Part shown: positions 1 through 8,508 of the stretch, piece by piece
How positions within the stretch are numbered: the stretch's first letter is position 1
Layout of the letters: each line of letters opens with the position of its first letter
DNA from: Gloeomargarita sp. SRBZ-1_bins_9
GTDB lineage: Bacteria; Cyanobacteriota; Cyanobacteriia; Gloeomargaritales; Gloeomargaritaceae
Direction of reading: 5' to 3'
Assembly (NCBI GenBank): GCA_039794565.1
Contig: JAUQVX010000002.1
Coordinates: 192,126 to 256,125 of the forward strand
DNA length: 64,000 nt
Translations under genes and position numbers: made by a program
Notes under the pieces: model-generated
The model's input: the letters and a program-made list of their open reading frames with translations, nothing else
What the model was told of the DNA's origin: nothing
The model's database searches: none

Positions 1-18
1 AGCTAGGGGGGAAAATCC

Positions 19-567
19 ATGAAATTGCCCTATTGGCGCTTGCTATTGCCCTTACTGGTTCAAGTGGCTATCCCTTTGTCTTTGGTCGCTCCCTACTACG
101 CGGTTATCACCAGTGGTCGGACGGTTTATTTGCGGGCTATACCTGTTGATCCCTACGACCCGTTGCGGGGTTATTCCCAGATTCTGGGCTATGAATTTGG
201 GCAACGCCGTTACCTGGAATCTCTCCCTGGCGGAAAGAATCTTACAGCCGGTGAAACAGTTTACGTTGTTTTTAGCGCTCCTGTACAGCAAGAACGATCC
301 TTGCCCTGGCAACCGGTACGGGTAAGTGCCACTTTGCCCCAGGATTTAGCTCCCCAGGAAGTTGTACTCAAGGGCCGTCTCAAAAACGGCAGGATTGACT
401 ATGGAATTGAGGAAATATACATCCCCGAAAACCAAAGGGACCGCATGAATGCCCAGATTGCTGAGGCCAGCCAAAGAGAGCAACTGCTGGTGGAGGTCAA
501 GGTGGATGCAGGCGGTCGTGCTCTGGTGCGCGCGATCTGGCTCCAGGGTCAAAGGTATCAATTTTAG
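19..567 (+). CDS. GDYXXLXY-domain protein
   Basis: A 182-residue protein with one N-terminal membrane segment (about residues 7-30) and an extracytoplasmic domain. The stretch DPYDPLRGYSQILGYEF (about 44-60) is a slightly degenerate form of the signature that names the GDYXXLXY family. The function of the family is unknown; its genes commonly sit beside DUF2157/DUF4401 membrane proteins, and a very large DUF2157-like protein lies at 2.8-6.9 kb here, on the other strand. An AGGGGGG ribosome binding site precedes the ATG. Family call is firm, role is not known. Confidence 0.8.
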   Translation: MKLPYWRLLLPLLVQVAIPLSLVAPYYAVITSGRTVYLRAIPVDPYDPLRGYSQILGYEFGQRRYLESLPGGKNLTAGETVYVVFSAPVQQERSLPWQPVRVSATLPQDLAPQEVVLKGRLKNGRIDYGIEEIYIPENQRDRMNAQIAEASQREQLLVEVKVDAGGRALVRAIWLQGQRYQF

Positions 568-574
568 AGGGATT

Positions 575-900
575 AGCAGTAGGGCTTCCCGGTGGCGCAG
601 GGTGTTCATGGCCATTGCCCAGGTAAACACAAAAAGTTGATGGACACGGGGAAAGACGGTCTTGGTCGAGGTCCTCAATGACCCGGCGAAAGATGGTGAG
701 CGACCAGGGGCAGGCGCCCTCCAATTTCTAAGGAGCGCACCCCGACGGTGGGTAAATCCTGGGGTGGCACCGGCGGACTGGCCTTGTACGTGCCCCTGGG
801 GATCACGTTGGGTTCGGTTGCCGGATGGAAGATTCGAATGGCAGCGGCCTGGTCAATGGGCACAAGTCTGCCTTGGCTTTGGACGGCTATCCGCCCTGTC
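575..900 (-). pseudogene. Remnant of a TAXI-type solute-binding protein
   Basis: Read on the minus strand, codons near 870-690 encode LVPIDQAAAIRIF, then NVIPRGTY and LPTVGVRSL, which resemble the late core of TAXI-family TRAP solute-binding proteins (IPAGTY and a PTVGV-like block). The reading then breaks: fragments continue in other frames (RVIEDLDQ near 675, then FPRVHQLF and LRHREALLL down to about 575). No start codon or N-terminal half is present. It looks like the decayed 3' part of a gene between two intact plus-strand genes. An alternative is coincidental coding resemblance; confidence is moderate. Confidence 0.45.
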
Positions 901-954
901 CCGACCGTTCCCCTGACCTACCATAGAAATAGGGCAGTACAGGGCAAAAAGCAT

Positions 955-1644
955 ATGTTCTACTGGGACCCGTTGTATTTTCTCTTGGCGTTGCCAGCGC
1001 TGGTACTGGGATTGTGGGCGCAAATGCGGGTGCAGTCGGCCTTTCAACGCTACTCCCAGGTGGCCACTCGCTTGACCGGTGCCCAGGCGGCGCGTTTGTT
1101 GCTGGACCGCTACGGACTGAAAGAGGTGCGGGTGGAACGGGCGCAAGGGTTTCTCACGGACCACTACAATCCCCTGACCCGGGAGTTGTGCCTGAGTCCG
1201 GCGGTGTATGACGCGCCCACGGTGGCAGCGGTTGGGGTGGCGGCCCACGAAGCGGGTCATGCCTTGCAACACGCCGAGGGCTATGCCCCCTTGCAATTTC
1301 GGTCGGCGATTGTGCCGGTGGTGGCCTTTGGCAGTTGGTTGGGGCCGATTCTGTTTATGGTGGGGTTTTTCTTTAGCGCCCTGCGGATACTGGCCTGGAT
1401 CGGGGTGCTGGTCTTTGCCGCCTCGGCGGTGTTTGCCCTGGTGACCCTGCCGGTGGAGTTTGACGCCAGCCAGCGCGCTAAGAAGTTGTTGGTGGCCGAA
1501 GGGATTTTGGCGCCCCAGGAAATGGTGGGGGTGAATGCTGTTCTGGATGCAGCAGCTTTGACTTACGTGGCGGCGGCGATTCAAGCGATTGCTAACCTGC
1601 TGTACTACGTGCTGTTACTGCTGGGCAGCGACCGGCGACGCTAA
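955..1644 (+). CDS. YugP-like membrane zinc metallopeptidase
   Basis: Protein of 229 residues with an N-terminal membrane helix (about 5-23), the zinc motif HEAGH at residues 98-102, and two or three membrane helices after it (about 115-170 and near the C-terminus). This matches the Zn_peptidase_2/YugP family of integral-membrane metallopeptidases, whose substrates are mostly unknown. The reading frame stays open upstream to 748, but the ATG at 955 is chosen because the family begins with a short FYWDP-like segment followed by the first helix. Its end overlaps the convergent gene at 1615 by 30 bp. Confidence 0.85.
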   Translation: MFYWDPLYFLLALPALVLGLWAQMRVQSAFQRYSQVATRLTGAQAARLLLDRYGLKEVRVERAQGFLTDHYNPLTRELCLSPAVYDAPTVAAVGVAAHEAGHALQHAEGYAPLQFRSAIVPVVAFGSWLGPILFMVGFFFSALRILAWIGVLVFAASAVFALVTLPVEFDASQRAKKLLVAEGILAPQEMVGVNAVLDAAALTYVAAAIQAIANLLYYVLLLLGSDRRR

Positions 1645-2793
1645 AAGCCAGAGCAGCACCTGGGCAATGCCAGCCGCGCCCTCACCCCTGGCCACCCGCT
1701 CACTACCGTTTTCCCGGCAACGCTGGTGATAGGTTTCGTCGTCGAGAATCCGATCCACCCATTGGGCAGCTTGCTGGAGTTCCCGGTTACCCGCCGGCCC
1801 CCGCCCCACCGTCTGCACCGAGCACCCCAGCAGGCGCATTTGGGCTTCGGCAAAGCGATAGGTGAATTGGGGACCGCGCCCCGGAATCTGAATGACAGGT
1901 TTGCCCAGCCCTACAGCCTGCTCAATGGCGGTGCCGGCCATGCCCACAACCACCCGACTGGCGCTGACAATGTCGGCAAACCGCGACTGGCTGTAGTAAA
2001 CCGTGCCCCTATCGCTTCGGAGTTGACCGTCCTGGTGTCCCCAGCCTGCCTGGTGGGCCAGTTCATCAAGGAGTGGCTTTGTGAATCCGGGTACTAGGGC
2101 TGCCCAGATGTGGACCTGGGGGCGCAGAGCAAACAGGCTATAACAAAAGCGCAGGAGCAACCGGAGGTTTTCGGCGGCCTCCGGGAAACGACTCCCCGGT
2201 AGGAGGGCAACGACGGGGTGGGGGTTCAGGGGTTGGCCACTGGGTTCCAGCCCGTCCAGGATGGGATAGCCAGCAAACCGGGCCTTGCTCATACCCCGCT
2301 GCTGGAGATGCTGGGCGGTGAGGGCATCGCGGGTGAACACCTGAAGACACCGGGGCGACTGCAATCCCCACCAGGTCAGGGCCGGGAGCTTCAACACGCC
2401 TTCGTAGTAACTGGAGGTGGAAACGATAAACGCCGCGTAGGGCCGCCCCGATAACCGCGCCAAGGTCAAGGGCACCCCATCTCCCACCGCCATGATGAGA
2501 TCACAACTAGGAGCCACCCGCCGCACCGTTTGCCACTGTTGCCAGGTCAAGTGGGGCAATCCCGCCAGGACATCCCGCACCAGCAGCCAAGGATTCATGT
2601 ACACCATACCCCCCGACGGCAGCGCCCGGGTCGGTCCAATGATGGGAATATCCAGCCGCCGGTAAGCCTGTCCCGTTCCCACCAAGGGCAGTGCCCACAC
2701 CTCCACGCCCCCCAACCGACGACAGGCCGCCGCAATCAAGCTGGCGTTCAGGTCTTCCCCGTGTCCATTGCTGAGAAACAACAACCGCCCCAT
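1615..2793 (-). CDS. Lipid-A-disaccharide-synthase-related protein
   Basis: A 392-residue glycosyltransferase-like protein. It begins LFLSNGHGEDLNAS, the nucleotide-sugar-binding loop region of LpxB-related proteins, and has later blocks MAVGDGVPL, LLPGSR and GMAGTAIEQAVGLGKPV typical of the cyanobacterial TIGR03492-like group. These proteins are distinct from true LpxB and their acceptor is unknown. The ATG follows the stop codon of the large upstream membrane protein with no gap, so translation is probably coupled. Confidence 0.85.
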   Translation of the reverse strand: MGRLLFLSNGHGEDLNASLIAAACRRLGGVEVWALPLVGTGQAYRRLDIPIIGPTRALPSGGMVYMNPWLLVRDVLAGLPHLTWQQWQTVRRVAPSCDLIMAVGDGVPLTLARLSGRPYAAFIVSTSSYYEGVLKLPALTWWGLQSPRCLQVFTRDALTAQHLQQRGMSKARFAGYPILDGLEPSGQPLNPHPVVALLPGSRFPEAAENLRLLLRFCYSLFALRPQVHIWAALVPGFTKPLLDELAHQAGWGHQDGQLRSDRGTVYYSQSRFADIVSASRVVVGMAGTAIEQAVGLGKPVIQIPGRGPQFTYRFAEAQMRLLGCSVQTVGRGPAGNRELQQAAQWVDRILDDETYHQRCRENGSERVARGEGAAGIAQVLLWLLASPVAAQQ

Positions 2794-5181
2794 TTACTCC
2801 CAACCCGCCCAATCCGTCTGCATCCAGGTTTGCAGAATTTGCCACCAGGTCAGCACCTGCACCCGCCGGGTCTCAAAGGTGGCTGCAATCCACAGAAACA
2901 GGACTCCTGTTGCCAGCCCCAGCGCCCAGAGAAAAAAGCTGTAGGTCGTCACCAGAACCACCACCTGCACCAGCATTTGCCCCAGAAAAATCAACGTTCC
3001 CACCCACCAGTAGGCCCGCACCCGCCGCCCCAGCCCCCATCCCACCAGCCCTAACCCCAGGGCCATCACCAACAAGCCCGGCCCCCAGGCCCCCTGAGTT
3101 TCCCAAATGGCCGTTGCCCCTACTAATCCCGTCGCCCAACAGCGCAACCAATGCCGTTGCTGGCGGGTGTGGGTTTGCTGCCAGTAGTGGTCCACCTGCG
3201 CTATATACAGCAGCGACAGCCCCCCGATCAACCCATAGGCCAGAAACGACGACCAATTTTGCTCCCGCAGAAATTTCCACAGCCCCCAGTCCAGCAGTAA
3301 TAAACTGACATAGCTCCAGCGCAGGTTATCCCGGGCTGCCCAGGCGTAAAACGCGGCGGTGACCAAAAGATTGGGCCATGTTACCCAGGCGCCACCCGCC
3401 ACCCCGGCCAGCAGGAGTATCGTTCCCCCCGGCACCGTTAACCCCACCGCTCGCCAGGGGGCGTTTTCCGGCCATCCCCAGCGGTCCCAGGGCGCCCAGA
3501 CCAGAAACCAACCCAGTCCACTGCCGATGACTCCAGCCCAAGCCGCCAACGTCGTCTCCGGCAAGACCACCATGAGCACATCCCCGACCGCCGCCAACCA
3601 GGTCGCCATCCCAGCCCACACCCAAACTCCCTGGCGCCGCCCATACCCCAGGGCGTAGCCGCTGCACAGGAGCAGGACCACCCCATGGCCCAGCACCCCG
3701 TTCCGACTAGTGGCAAAGCCGAAGCGCAGGGTCGCCAGCAACACCGCCAGACCCCAGTGACCATGCCCCAAGCCGCGAGCTACGGGGGAAGGAATGATAT
3801 GCTGCCCCCAGCGCCCTAAACCGACATAAACAAAACTCAACAGCACCGCCAACCCCGCCAGGGTCGTCCAGCCATCCCCCGTCGGCAGCCGTTGTTGTTG
3901 GAGCTGATAGATCAGGAATTGGTACAAGCCCAGGGAAATAGCTCCCCAGCCGCCATAGGCCAACCAGGTTTCTAGGGACCGCCAGCGCTGCACCGTCAAC
4001 ACCACCAGGCCAAAGCCCACCGCCGTCCAGCCCGTCATCTCCATCAGCGGCACCCCCAGCCCGACTATCAGCCCCAGCGTGGCGTAGAACAGGGGAATAG
4101 CCATCACCCAACGCACCTGCAAATACCGCCGGAGCAACGCCAGCGCCCCCAGCCCCAACACCGTATTGCCCAACGCCAATACTAGCCAGCGGTCCTCTCC
4201 CGTCAGGACAGCCCCGGCGCCCAGAGCCACCTCCAGCCCAAAAACCAGTAGCCAACCCAACCAGCCCTGCACCCCTTGCCCCAACCGGTAGACCAGCCCC
4301 AGAAGCACCACCCCCAGGCTTGCCAAGATGTGCTTGACCGTTATTTCTGCCGGCAAAACACTCACTGTATAGGCTGGAGCAACCCGATAGGCCGCCATCA
4401 ACACCAACCCCCCACTGATCCCCACCGCCCAATCATGGGCTATCCAGGCATAGAGGGGGCTGCGCCGGGCCAAGTAGTGGTAAGTCGCCCACACCAGGAG
4501 TAAAAAAGCCGTTTCCAGAACCGTCGTAGTGACACCTAGTCCATCCGGCATGAACCGCAGCCAGAGCCACCCCCCCAGGGACAGGGCCACCCACCCCGTT
4601 AATCCATTGGGCCAGCGCCCCGTGCCTACTGCCCCTACGACCACCGCTCCCCCCAGCGCCAACGTCCGCCAGGCCTCCGGTATCAACAACACCACCAACG
4701 CCGCCTTGACCGTCGCCAGCCCCACCCACCAGCGCGGTAACGGACACAGGGGTTGCCAGGCCAAAAGACTCAACGCCAAGGGGGGCAACAACCCACTCAA
4801 GGACCAGGCATTCTCCCCAGCGACCAGCCACTGCCCATAACCTAAGACGGCCAGCACCAGGCCCACCGGCCAGCCAGTCATCCGCCAGGGATGCGCCGTA
4901 CAGCACCAACACCATTCCCCCGCCGCCGCCGTGAAGAGAAGCAGCGCCCAGATTTCTCTCGGCAGGTCGGGAGCGATGCGGTCAACGGCAAACAGCAGCG
5001 TACTCCAGACCAGCCCTTGCTCTAGGTAAACCCAACCCAGAGATATTCGTGATTGCCCCCGTCCCCACAGCCACCCATACAGCGCGCACCCCCCCCCCCC
5101 CCACCCCCCCCCCCCCCGACCCCCCCGGCCACCCACACAGCAGCCCCGCGCCCAGCCCCGAGAAAACCCACAACCCCCCAT
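2794..5181 (-). CDS. C-terminal part of a split DUF2157-like giant membrane protein
   Basis: About 795 codons, almost entirely hydrophobic, with twenty or more predicted membrane segments. No convincing start or ribosome binding site is present: the first codons are glycine-rich and lie in the poly-C/G tract, whereas family-like sequence begins at GGCALYGWLWGRG. The 644-residue upstream frame ends in the same region, and the frames differ by one nucleotide. Deleting the 103-bp duplication (or one base of the tract) restores one protein of about 1,339 residues. This is therefore the 3' half of one gene. Transport or envelope roles have been guessed for DUF2157, but none is established. Confidence 0.6.
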   Translation of the reverse strand: MGGCGFSRGWARGCCVGGRGGRGGGGWGGGGCALYGWLWGRGQSRISLGWVYLEQGLVWSTLLFAVDRIAPDLPREIWALLLFTAAAGEWCWCCTAHPWRMTGWPVGLVLAVLGYGQWLVAGENAWSLSGLLPPLALSLLAWQPLCPLPRWWVGLATVKAALVVLLIPEAWRTLALGGAVVVGAVGTGRWPNGLTGWVALSLGGWLWLRFMPDGLGVTTTVLETAFLLLVWATYHYLARRSPLYAWIAHDWAVGISGGLVLMAAYRVAPAYTVSVLPAEITVKHILASLGVVLLGLVYRLGQGVQGWLGWLLVFGLEVALGAGAVLTGEDRWLVLALGNTVLGLGALALLRRYLQVRWVMAIPLFYATLGLIVGLGVPLMEMTGWTAVGFGLVVLTVQRWRSLETWLAYGGWGAISLGLYQFLIYQLQQQRLPTGDGWTTLAGLAVLLSFVYVGLGRWGQHIIPSPVARGLGHGHWGLAVLLATLRFGFATSRNGVLGHGVVLLLCSGYALGYGRRQGVWVWAGMATWLAAVGDVLMVVLPETTLAAWAGVIGSGLGWFLVWAPWDRWGWPENAPWRAVGLTVPGGTILLLAGVAGGAWVTWPNLLVTAAFYAWAARDNLRWSYVSLLLLDWGLWKFLREQNWSSFLAYGLIGGLSLLYIAQVDHYWQQTHTRQQRHWLRCWATGLVGATAIWETQGAWGPGLLVMALGLGLVGWGLGRRVRAYWWVGTLIFLGQMLVQVVVLVTTYSFFLWALGLATGVLFLWIAATFETRRVQVLTWWQILQTWMQTDWAGWE

Positions 5182-6916
5182 ACAGCGCGCACCCCCCCCA
5201 GACCAACCCCCACCAGGTGGGATTGGCCAGGCTACCTAGGCATAAGCCCGTCCCCAGCGCCAGAGCAAACCAGCGACCATCCCGGGCTAAATCCCCATCC
5301 CCCCGGCGCTCCCACCAGCGGCTCACGGCTAAGGTCACCCCCACCGCCGGCAACCACAGCACATTCAGCAACACCGTCGGCATCCCCAGGGACCCCCCCA
5401 CCCGTTGGGCCAGAGTCAGCAGGGCCTCACGCCCGGTTGCCGGTATCCCCGTCCACAGCAGCCACCAGGCTTGCAGTTGCAACAATCCCAATCCCCAAAC
5501 CCCCAGCCGTTTCCGGGTTTGTCGTACCCAGCGATAGACTAATCCCCCCAGCACCAGCACCATACCGGCTGCCGACCAGGCCCAGGTCCAGCCCGCACTC
5601 GCCCATAGCCAACCAGCCACCACCAACGGCCATCCCACCCAAGCCGGCCCCAGCAGCACCAGCAACCCGCCACTTACCCCCACCGCCAGGGCCAACTCCC
5701 GGGCCGACCAGCCCAGCGTCCAGACCGCCCGCACCAGCAGGAAGCCCACCCCCCCCGCCACCGCCAGTTGGGGCCATTGCCAACGCCGTTGCCCCAGGAG
5801 CACCCCCGTCGCCAAGGCCCCACCCAAATACACCGCCCCGTAAATCAGCACCGGTTGTTGCCAGCCCAGGTGCAGCCAGGCCAAGGCCACCCCCGCCAGT
5901 CCATCACGCCCCAGGAGCCACAGCCCCACCCCACTCAACGTCACCCCGGCGCCGCTGACCAGCAACCAGGATTCCTGCTCCACCCCTAGCGCCGCCATCG
6001 CCCAGAAATTCAGGGGAATCAGCAGCACCGTCAATCCTTGGAGTAATCCCGCCGTCAGGGGCACCCGCTGGCTTTGCCGCAACCAACCCGCCAGCCCACC
6101 AAACGCCAGGGTATAGAGCCACAACAGTCCGTATTGCCCAACCCGACCCAGGGCATCCCAGGCGCTAAGGGCCAGTACCGCTGACGACACCACCACCAAA
6201 AACACCCCAACCAACCCCAGCCAGAGAATGCTCAACTCCGCCTGCAAGGATTGCACCAACACAGGTGGTTGGGTTGTCCCTGTTTCCGGTTCAGCCGGTA
6301 TAGGCACCACACCCCGCTGCTGATTGGCTCTTGTTGTCAAGTAGGGAATCAGCAACCCATCCACCAACTGCCCAACGCCACACAAACCAAACGTGAACAA
6401 CCACAGCCATCCCCAGACCCCTTGGCCCAGATACAGCCGGTGCAGGCCACATAAACCCACCCAACCCAGCGTCCACCACAGATAGGCCGTCCCTACCGAC
6501 AGCGGTCGAGCACCCAGCGGGGATAGCACCGGCGCCGTTTTTTTGAGGGGTTGGCTGAGATACTCCTGGCAAAACAGGGCGACTGGTTGAGGGGACAACA
6601 ACCCCAGTTCCACCCACCGGTCCAAGCCCGCCAGCAACGGTTCCGTTAGCCGGGAAAGCACCACCTTACCTTGAATGGGTGCAATGATTAAACCTAACTG
6701 TGCCCAGGTCTGTATCCCTTGGATCAACTGGGGAATCTGAGCGGCAGTGGTGATATTCAGCGTGAAATCCGTCGTTCCCGTTTTTTGTTGAGTAATCGTC
6801 AGGGTCAAGGTCGCCCCATCCCACAGTCCCCGCGCCTGCCAGTCCTGCAATCCCGCCACCAGAGCTGTTGCCGATGGACTAGAAAAACGCAACACATACC
6901 CTCGGGCTGAGGCCAT
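4982..6916 (-). CDS. N-terminal part of a split TM2/DUF2157-like giant membrane protein
   Basis: The frame encodes 644 residues. Residues 1-130 form a soluble domain, followed near residues 145-195 by a TM2-like pair of helices (GLHRLYLGQGVWGW, then LVDGLLIP) and then about ten DUF2157-like membrane segments. The homologous sequence stops around codon 580 (WWGLVWGGCALYG); the remaining codons run through a glycine-rich tract and read out of frame to a stop at 4982. The true continuation is in the frame ending at 2794. The gene could be a recent pseudogene, a phase-variable gene, or an assembly error at the homopolymers. Confidence 0.6.
   Translation of the reverse strand: MASARGYVLRFSSPSATALVAGLQDWQARGLWDGATLTLTITQQKTGTTDFTLNITTAAQIPQLIQGIQTWAQLGLIIAPIQGKVVLSRLTEPLLAGLDRWVELGLLSPQPVALFCQEYLSQPLKKTAPVLSPLGARPLSVGTAYLWWTLGWVGLCGLHRLYLGQGVWGWLWLFTFGLCGVGQLVDGLLIPYLTTRANQQRGVVPIPAEPETGTTQPPVLVQSLQAELSILWLGLVGVFLVVVSSAVLALSAWDALGRVGQYGLLWLYTLAFGGLAGWLRQSQRVPLTAGLLQGLTVLLIPLNFWAMAALGVEQESWLLVSGAGVTLSGVGLWLLGRDGLAGVALAWLHLGWQQPVLIYGAVYLGGALATGVLLGQRRWQWPQLAVAGGVGFLLVRAVWTLGWSARELALAVGVSGGLLVLLGPAWVGWPLVVAGWLWASAGWTWAWSAAGMVLVLGGLVYRWVRQTRKRLGVWGLGLLQLQAWWLLWTGIPATGREALLTLAQRVGGSLGMPTVLLNVLWLPAVGVTLAVSRWWERRGDGDLARDGRWFALALGTGLCLGSLANPTWWGLVWGGCALYGGLWVFSGLGAGLLCGWPGGSGGGGVGGGGVRAVWVAVGTGAITNISGLGLPRARAGLEYAAVCR
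5074..5199. repeat. 103-bp offset direct repeat with two 14-nt poly-C runs
   Basis: The string CCCATACAGCGCGCACCCCC, extending to eight Cs, occurs at 5074-5096 and again at 5177-5199, an offset of 103 bp. Between the copies are C runs at 5089-5102 (14 nt), 5104-5117 (14 nt) and 5120-5126 (7 nt), separated by single A or GA interruptions. The offset is not a multiple of three, so the duplication shifts the reading frame of the large membrane-protein gene on the minus strand. Confidence 0.85.
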
Positions 6917-7063
6917 GTCGCAGGGGGGAAACTGTTCTTACATATACCACATCGCTTCAGGTGAGGGGTTGATGCCGCTTCCAGGTCAATGGCTACCAAT
7001 GTGGACCAGGTTCCTGTCCAGGTTAAGATGGATAGCCAGATGGCGTAAGGAATCTTTAGGCTT

Positions 7064-7225
7064 ATGGAGTGGTTTAACCGCTGGGTAATGCCCCTGTTGC
7101 TGATTCTGGCCTTTGGCATGGCCCTGGTAGCCGTAACCGCCCGGTCATTTTTGCCGGGAGATATGGCTGCGCCAGCGCCCACAGGTACCATGCCTTTCTA
7201 TGTTCAGCCTAGATTGACCACTTAA
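7064..7225 (+). CDS. Small single-span membrane protein
   Basis: A 53-residue ORF starting MEWFNRWVMPLLLILAF. One hydrophobic helix (about residues 8-27) is followed by a short proline- and alanine-rich tail. A TAAGGA-like sequence lies upstream of the ATG. It is divergent from the large membrane protein (start at 6916) and ends just before the convergent gene at 7228. I do not recognise a named family; size and layout resemble the many short thylakoid or plasma membrane proteins of cyanobacteria. Confidence 0.55.
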   Translation: MEWFNRWVMPLLLILAFGMALVAVTARSFLPGDMAAPAPTGTMPFYVQPRLTT

Positions 7226-7227
7226 GC

Positions 7228-7746
7228 CTATCCAGCCGGCCGAATGACCTCAAATCTGACCCGCCCCTGCTGTACTGCTTGAGCAATTTTCTGCTGATGT
7301 TCTGAGAGGTCAGCACGACCGGTTTTAATGTCAACGAAAATGATTTCTAAATTTGCCCCATCATCCTGTCCATCCTTGACTGCTGTGTAGCCGTTGAACA
7401 CAATATAGTCCACCGGGTTACCCAGGAAACGAGCATCGGATGGCAGGTAGGGAAAACCGGGCAGAAACGGGGCAAATTGTTCGGCAAGATGGCCCTTAAT
7501 TACGGAACGGCTAGTGGCTAGGCTTTTAGTTTTTGCCTGCTTTATTTTTTCTTGATACTCCCGTTGCATGGAACGAATTTGGTCTTCATAACTTTTGATG
7601 TCGTTTTTATGCTGCTGTTCCAGAGACTGAATTCTCCGCTCATAACTGTTAATAATGTTTTGTATCTCCTTCTTTCGCAATAGCAGATAGGTTGTCCCTG
7701 CACCAACAATAATCCCCGCTAGGAAGCCCAAGAAGAATGATATCAT
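7228..7746 (-). CDS. Membrane-anchored Holliday-junction-resolvase-like nuclease
   Basis: The 172-residue product has an N-terminal membrane helix (about 3-23), a coiled coil (about 27-75) and a C-terminal domain with GHLAEQFAPFLPGFPY, FLGNPVDYIVF and IIFVDIKTG. Those blocks match the Endonuc_Holl family (PF10107), a PD-(D/E)XK-type fold related to archaeal Hjr; Asp in NPVDY and the D-x-K of FVDIKTG would be the metal ligands. Actual nuclease activity and substrate are not established. Base composition is more AT-rich than the neighbours and an IS1 remnant lies upstream, so acquisition by transfer is possible. Confidence 0.75.
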   Translation of the reverse strand: MISFFLGFLAGIIVGAGTTYLLLRKKEIQNIINSYERRIQSLEQQHKNDIKSYEDQIRSMQREYQEKIKQAKTKSLATSRSVIKGHLAEQFAPFLPGFPYLPSDARFLGNPVDYIVFNGYTAVKDGQDDGANLEIIFVDIKTGRADLSEHQQKIAQAVQQGRVRFEVIRPAG

Positions 7747-7825
7747 GGCCTACCCCTTCACCACCTTAACTTGCCCACGGTCCTAGCCCGAACCTAGCAG
7801 ATCAACATAAACCGCTCCCCCAGAT

Positions 7826-7990
7826 GATGATTATGGTAGGGTGAAGGGAGTCTTCCAGTCAAGAAAAAGGCAGTGCCATGCAAGCAATGATTCATAAGTA
7901 CTGATAGATTTCTCCTCACCAAGCGACCAATTTATTTAAGCGTATTATGGAATCGCTCAATCTAGCCCTCGTTTCGTTCCCCTGCCCAGG
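7826..7990 (-). mobile_element. Degraded IS1-family transposase fragment
   Basis: The minus strand reads CPWAGERNEG, stop, IERFHNTLK, stop, IGRLVRRNLS, then MNHCLHGTAFFL and PYHNHH. This matches the C-terminal part of IS1-family transposases (IERFNNTLRQR-IGRLVRKTLSFS and a terminal YFIHHYN-like tail). Two in-frame stops, loss of the N-terminal part and no visible terminal inverted repeats make it a dead remnant. It fills most of the 336-bp stretch 7747-8082, where I see no other gene. Confidence 0.6.
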
Positions 7991-8082
7991 GACAATCTGG
8001 GTGCACAACTATGCTGTCTTCGGGAAAAACAAAATAGGGGCAGCTCAACTGACTACCCCCTCTGGCTAAACCGATACTTAAC

Positions 8083-8280
8083 CTAGCTCAGCGCACTCGG
8101 ACCATGGTCGTAATCAATCCGAAACGTGGGCTGTACCTTCCCTTGAATGTGGCCGAAGTAACCAGGCAGTTGATGTACCCCGGCTTCCGCCGCCGTCCGA
8201 CCCAGCAGGCTTTGTTGCCGATTGCGAATCTGGGCCGTGCGCTGCACCATCAGTAACCGTGCCCGTTGTTGCGTATCCAT
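8083..8280 (-). CDS. Small conserved hypothetical protein
   Basis: A 65-residue soluble protein with a basic, glutamine-rich N-terminal half (RARLLMVQRTAQIRNRQQSL) and a C-terminal segment LPGYFGHIQGKVQPTFRIDYDHG. A strong AGGAGGGAC ribosome binding site sits 7-8 nt before the ATG. No functional family is recognised and there are no membrane segments. It is divergent from the DUF1825 gene, with a palindromic NtcA-type site in the shared upstream region. Confidence 0.65.
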   Translation of the reverse strand: MDTQQRARLLMVQRTAQIRNRQQSLLGRTAAEAGVHQLPGYFGHIQGKVQPTFRIDYDHGPSALS

Positions 8281-8353
8281 GGTTCCTGTCCCTCCTTCTG
8301 ACGTCGTCGGTGTGGTCGCCGCTCACCCAGACCCTCTGGGTAAACTCCTTGGC

Positions 8354-8377
8354 TTTCTGTATCTAATGATACAGAAA
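8354..8377. promoter_or_regulatory. Palindromic NtcA-type box (GTA-N8-TAC)
   Basis: A 10-bp perfect inverted repeat (TTTCTGTATC, loop TAAT, GATACAGAAA) contains GTATCTAATGATAC at 8359-8372, an exact match to the NtcA consensus GTA-N8-TAC. It lies in the 228-bp region between two divergent genes (starts 8280 and 8509). I do not see a clear TAN3T -10 at the usual 20-24 nt on either side, so activation is uncertain; repression or another regulator is possible. Confidence 0.5.
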
Positions 8378-8508
8378 TTTTCGGGGATTTGTCCATGAGT
8401 CTGGTCAAAAAACGTTACAAAGGGTGAGGGGGCCGGATTTCCCCACTCCAGGTGGCTACTGGCAGGGGTTAAGGTGAAAGAAGAGGGTGTTGACAAGGGT
8501 TCTAGGGT

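Noticed and set aside
5053-5958. A 301-codon plus-strand frame opposite the giant membrane protein
   Set aside because: Extremely proline-rich antisense reading through the poly-C region; no start signal or homology.
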